A DNA stretch of 64,000 nt from Duganella radicis (lineage in GTDB: Bacteria > Pseudomonadota > Gammaproteobacteria > Burkholderiales > Burkholderiaceae_D): assembly GCF_009720825.1 (NCBI RefSeq), contig NZ_WNKY01000029.1, positions 1-64,000 of the forward strand, read 5' to 3'. The position numbers and the translations under genes are program-made. The notes below the pieces were generated by a model. The model was not told the DNA's origin and ran no database searches. It saw nothing but the letters and a program-made list of their open reading frames with translations. Positions 61,293-64,000 of this stretch are shown here, piece by piece. Numbering within the stretch: position 1 is the stretch's first letter; each line of letters starts with the position of its first letter.

Positions 61293-62981
61293 ATGAAGTT
61301 GCGAAACATGACAGTGGCCAAACGGCTGGGTGTGGGCTTCGGCCTGGTGTCGGTCCTATTGCTGGTGGTGATTCTGCTGGGCCTGGCCAGCATGCGGCAA
61401 ATCCAGGCGCGCATGATCGAAATTACCAAAGTGAACGACGTGGAAACCCGCCTGGCGCAGGCCATGGACCTGACCGTCACGGAACGGGCGCTGGCGCTGC
61501 GCAACCTGATCCTGCTCAAGGAAGAGAAGGAAATCCAGATTGAAATCAAGCGCATCGGCGACCAGGAAAAGAAATATGTCGACGCCATGAGCAAGATGGC
61601 GCACATGTTCGACGATGTCAGCCTGACCACCGCCGAAGAGAAAAAGCTGCTGGAACAAATCCGCCAGCAAGGCGATCTGGCGGCGCCGTTCTACAAGCAG
61701 GCGCAGGAACTGGCGCTGGGCCAGCAGCAGGACGAGGCGTATCAGCTATTGCGTTACAAGTTCCGTCCCGTGCAAAAGAAATGGTGGGATCTGATCCGTG
61801 AACTGATCGCGCTGGAGGAAAAGCAGAACACCGAGGCGGTGGCGCAGGCCGAAACCGCCTACGACAGCGCCCGCGAGCAGATGCTGATCGCCGGCACCCT
61901 GGCGCTGCTGTGCAGCGTGGTGGCCGCGTGGCTGATCACCCGCAGCGTGGTGCGCCAGCTGGGCTGCGAACCGGAGCAGGCGGCCGCCATCGCCGCCGAA
62001 ATCGCCGCCGGCAACCTGACCGTGCCGATCCACCCGCGCCGTGGCGACGAGCACAGCCTGCTGCACGCCATGCGCGACATGCGCGACGGCCTGACCCGCA
62101 TCGTCGGCCAGGTCTACACCAGCAGCGACACCATCGCCAGCGCGGCCGGCCAGATCGCCAACGGCAACCTCGACCTGTCCTCGCGCACCGAGCAGCAGGC
62201 CAGCACGCTGGAGGAAACCGCCTCCTCGATGGAGGAGCTGACCAGCACCGTGCGCCTGAATACCGACCGCGCCCGCCAGGCCAACGGCCTGGCCACCTCG
62301 GCCTCCGACGTGGCCGCCAGGGGCGGCGCGGTGGTGGCCCAGGTGGTGGACACCATGGCGGCCATCGACACCTCGGCCCACAAGATCGTCGACATCATCG
62401 CCGTGATCGACAGCATCGCCTTCCAGACCAACATCCTGGCGCTGAACGCCGCCGTGGAGGCGGCGCGCGCCGGCGAACAGGGCCGCGGCTTCGCGGTGGT
62501 CGCCAGCGAGGTGCGCACGCTGGCCCAGCGCAGCGCCGCCGCCGCCAAGGAAATCAAGGAGCTGATCGGCGACTCGGTGGACAAGGTACAGGCCGGCAAC
62601 AAGCTGGTCGAGCAGGCCGGGGCCACCATGGAGGAGGTGGTGTCGAGCGTCAAGCGCGTGACCGACATCATGTCGGAAATCATGCTGGCCAGCCAGGAAC
62701 AGTCGGCCGGCATCGAGCAGATCAACGACGCCGTGACCCAGATGGACGATGTCACCCAGCAGAACGCGGCGCTGGTCGAGGAGGCGGCGGCCGCCGCGCA
62801 AGCCATGCAGGACCAGGCCAACAGCCTGAACGAGGTGGTCAGCATCTTCCGCCTGGCCAACGTCGCCCAGCACGCGCCGGCCGCCACGGTCACGCCGCTG
62901 GGCCGGCACAAAGCGGCGCCCCGGCTGACGCACGGCGGCGCCACGTCGCGCCGTCCGGCGCACGCCATGGAACACGCCTGA
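61293..62981 (+). CDS. Methyl-accepting chemotaxis protein
   Basis: 562 residues. A membrane helix, a four-helix-bundle sensor (about 30-190), a second helix and HAMP precede a signalling coiled coil with EAARAGEQGRGFAVVASEVR. The C-terminus ends in RRPAHAMEHA with no CheR-type pentapeptide, unlike the receptor at 7743. ATG at 61293. The 259-bp gap upstream contains no other gene. Being next to the TRAP system it could report the same ligand, but that is only positional. Confidence 0.92.
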   Translation: MKLRNMTVAKRLGVGFGLVSVLLLVVILLGLASMRQIQARMIEITKVNDVETRLAQAMDLTVTERALALRNLILLKEEKEIQIEIKRIGDQEKKYVDAMSKMAHMFDDVSLTTAEEKKLLEQIRQQGDLAAPFYKQAQELALGQQQDEAYQLLRYKFRPVQKKWWDLIRELIALEEKQNTEAVAQAETAYDSAREQMLIAGTLALLCSVVAAWLITRSVVRQLGCEPEQAAAIAAEIAAGNLTVPIHPRRGDEHSLLHAMRDMRDGLTRIVGQVYTSSDTIASAAGQIANGNLDLSSRTEQQASTLEETASSMEELTSTVRLNTDRARQANGLATSASDVAARGGAVVAQVVDTMAAIDTSAHKIVDIIAVIDSIAFQTNILALNAAVEAARAGEQGRGFAVVASEVRTLAQRSAAAAKEIKELIGDSVDKVQAGNKLVEQAGATMEEVVSSVKRVTDIMSEIMLASQEQSAGIEQINDAVTQMDDVTQQNAALVEEAAAAAQAMQDQANSLNEVVSIFRLANVAQHAPAATVTPLGRHKAAPRLTHGGATSRRPAHAMEHA

Positions 62982-62994
62982 GCCGGGAGCACAC

Positions 62995-63609
62995 ATGGGC
63001 AGCATCGAAAAACTCCAAACATCCCCCCAAGTCTTCTGGCACACCGGCGCCGTCACGGCCCACGAGCGCCTGCAACAGCTGGGCCAGCAGGCCGCCACGG
63101 TCTGGCTGACCGGCCTCAGCGGCGCCGGCAAATCCACCCTGGCGTACGCGCTGGAACGGCGCCTGTGCAGCGAGGGCCGGCTGGCCTATGTGCTGGACGG
63201 CGACAACCTGCGCCACCACCTGAACAGCGATCTCGGCTTCACCAGCCGCGACCGCCGCGAAAACATCCGCCGCAGCGCCGAGGTGGCGCGGCTGCTGAAC
63301 GACGCCGGCCTGATCGTGATCTGCGCCTTCATCTCGCCGCTGCGCAGCGACCGCGAGCTGGCCCGCACCATCATCGGCCCGGACAACTTCATCGAGACCT
63401 ATGTCAGCACGCCCTGCGCCATCTGCGAGGAGCGCGATCCCAAGGGCTTGTACCAGAAAGCCCGCGCCGGCCTGATCCCGGAATTCACCGGCATCTCCGC
63501 GCCGTACGAGGTGCCGCTGGAACCGGCGCTGGCGCTGGACACGGAACAGCTGACCATCGACCAGGCTTGCACCCGGCTGCTGCAACATCTGGGGCCGCGC
63601 CTGCGTTGA
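62995..63609 (+). CDS. cysC: Adenylyl-sulfate kinase CysC
   Basis: 204 residues. Walker A GLSGAGKST, the APS-binding YVLDGDNLRHHLNSDLGFTS and RRENIRRSAEVARLLNDAGL, and FISPLRSDRELAR. It phosphorylates APS to PAPS for sulfate assimilation or sulfotransferases. It stands alone, with neither the sulfurylase genes cysDN nor reductases in view. ATG at 62995; only 13 bp separate it from the chemoreceptor gene and 4 bp from the DHH gene. Confidence 0.94.
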   Translation: MGSIEKLQTSPQVFWHTGAVTAHERLQQLGQQAATVWLTGLSGAGKSTLAYALERRLCSEGRLAYVLDGDNLRHHLNSDLGFTSRDRRENIRRSAEVARLLNDAGLIVICAFISPLRSDRELARTIIGPDNFIETYVSTPCAICEERDPKGLYQKARAGLIPEFTGISAPYEVPLEPALALDTEQLTIDQACTRLLQHLGPRLR

Positions 63610-63613
63610 CATC

Positions 63614-64000
63614 ATGGATTACGACATTTTCAACGGCGACGCCGATGGCCTGTGCGCGCTGCACATGCTGCGCCTGCACGCGCCGGCGCAGCGCGCACTG
63701 ATCACCGGCGTCAAGCGCGACATCGAACTGCTGCGCCGCGTGCCGGCCGTGGCCGGCAGCGAACTGCTGGTGCTCGACATTTCGCTGGACGCCAACGCCG
63801 CCGAGCTGCCACGCCTGCTGGACGGCGGCGCCCGCCTCACCTGGTTCGACCACCACGCGGCCGACCGCGCCCCCGTCCATCCGCACCTGCGCCTGCATTG
63901 CGACGAGGCGCCCGATGTCTGCACCAGCATCCTGGTGGACCGCCAGCTTGGCGGGCGCTACCGGCCATGGGCGGTGGCCGCCGCCTTTGGCGACAACCTG
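63614..64000 (+). CDS. DHH-family phosphoesterase-like protein, truncated by window edge
   Basis: The first 129 residues. MDYDIFNGDADGLCALHMLR carries the metal-binding DADG motif and LTWFDHHAADRAP the DHH motif of the RecJ/NrnA superfamily. Some members degrade pAp, the by-product of PAPS use. ATG at 63614 lies 4 bp after cysC, so they are co-transcribed. The remaining C-terminal part is outside the window; the family is therefore not confirmed beyond these motifs. Confidence 0.75.
   Translation, partial: MDYDIFNGDADGLCALHMLRLHAPAQRALITGVKRDIELLRRVPAVAGSELLVLDISLDANAAELPRLLDGGARLTWFDHHAADRAPVHPHLRLHCDEAPDVCTSILVDRQLGGRYRPWAVAAAFGDNL

Overview
The window is a GC-rich chromosomal segment of a free-living betaproteobacterium, most likely of the Burkholderiales family Oxalobacteraceae (Duganella/Massilia type). 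This follows from high third-position GC, an rpsU-yqeY-dnaG-rpoD operon, many c-di-GMP and chemotaxis proteins, and gene families typical of that group. It is an assignment from protein character, not from a database search. About 60 protein genes, one tRNA and one candidate structured RNA are packed tightly. There is no CRISPR array, prophage or integrase.

Layout. 1-2874: a three-gene Gtr-like glycosylation cassette on the minus strand; its last gene is cut by the end of an IS3-family element that runs off the left edge. 2891-15955: RhlE helicase, a periplasmic-propeller diguanylate cyclase, a CheR-tail chemoreceptor, a TonB-dependent receptor, an Nramp-like transporter with altered metal-site residues, and a PAS-GGDEF-EAL protein. 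16049-20891: an ArgO/ArgP exporter-regulator pair, a Dot1-like methyltransferase, a DUF5710 protein, a coiled-coil protein and a secreted Gfo/Idh oxidoreductase. 20952-24313: an ECF sigma/anti-sigma pair divergent from a secreted subtilase and a low-complexity secreted protein. 24445-26994: a soluble histidine kinase followed by a periplasmic binding protein. 26991-30118: a single-chain type IIG restriction-modification enzyme beside tRNA-Ile2(CAU).

30164-35530 is the macromolecular synthesis operon (rpsU, yqeY, dnaG, rpoD) with an attenuator-like hairpin after rpsU and an extended -10 promoter before rpoD. 35672-48175 is mostly housekeeping: a YhiN-type flavoprotein, YbiB, AroG, TsaD, LysR/SDR, a YdjM-type membrane protein, DUF427, a GAF-GGDEF cyclase, a DsbA-family protein, PlsY, a YbaK-type deacylase and an EEP nuclease. 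48301-52646 encodes an RND efflux adaptor and pump. 52881-54322 holds xerD and ogt, followed by a candidate 6S-like RNA. 54837-61033 is a TRAP dicarboxylate-type transport locus (small and large permease, binding protein, sensor kinase), with a decayed IS150-type element lodged exactly in the loop of the terminator shared by dctM and dctP. The window ends with a chemoreceptor, an APS kinase and a truncated DHH phosphoesterase-like gene.

Most notable points: the IS insertion in a terminator loop with its DDE core deleted; the IS-truncated Gtr cassette; the sigma/anti-sigma/subtilase/secreted-protein module; the Dot1-like methyltransferase; and the RM gene that starts 9 nt behind a tRNA terminator. 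No fully novel system can be proven from sequence alone.
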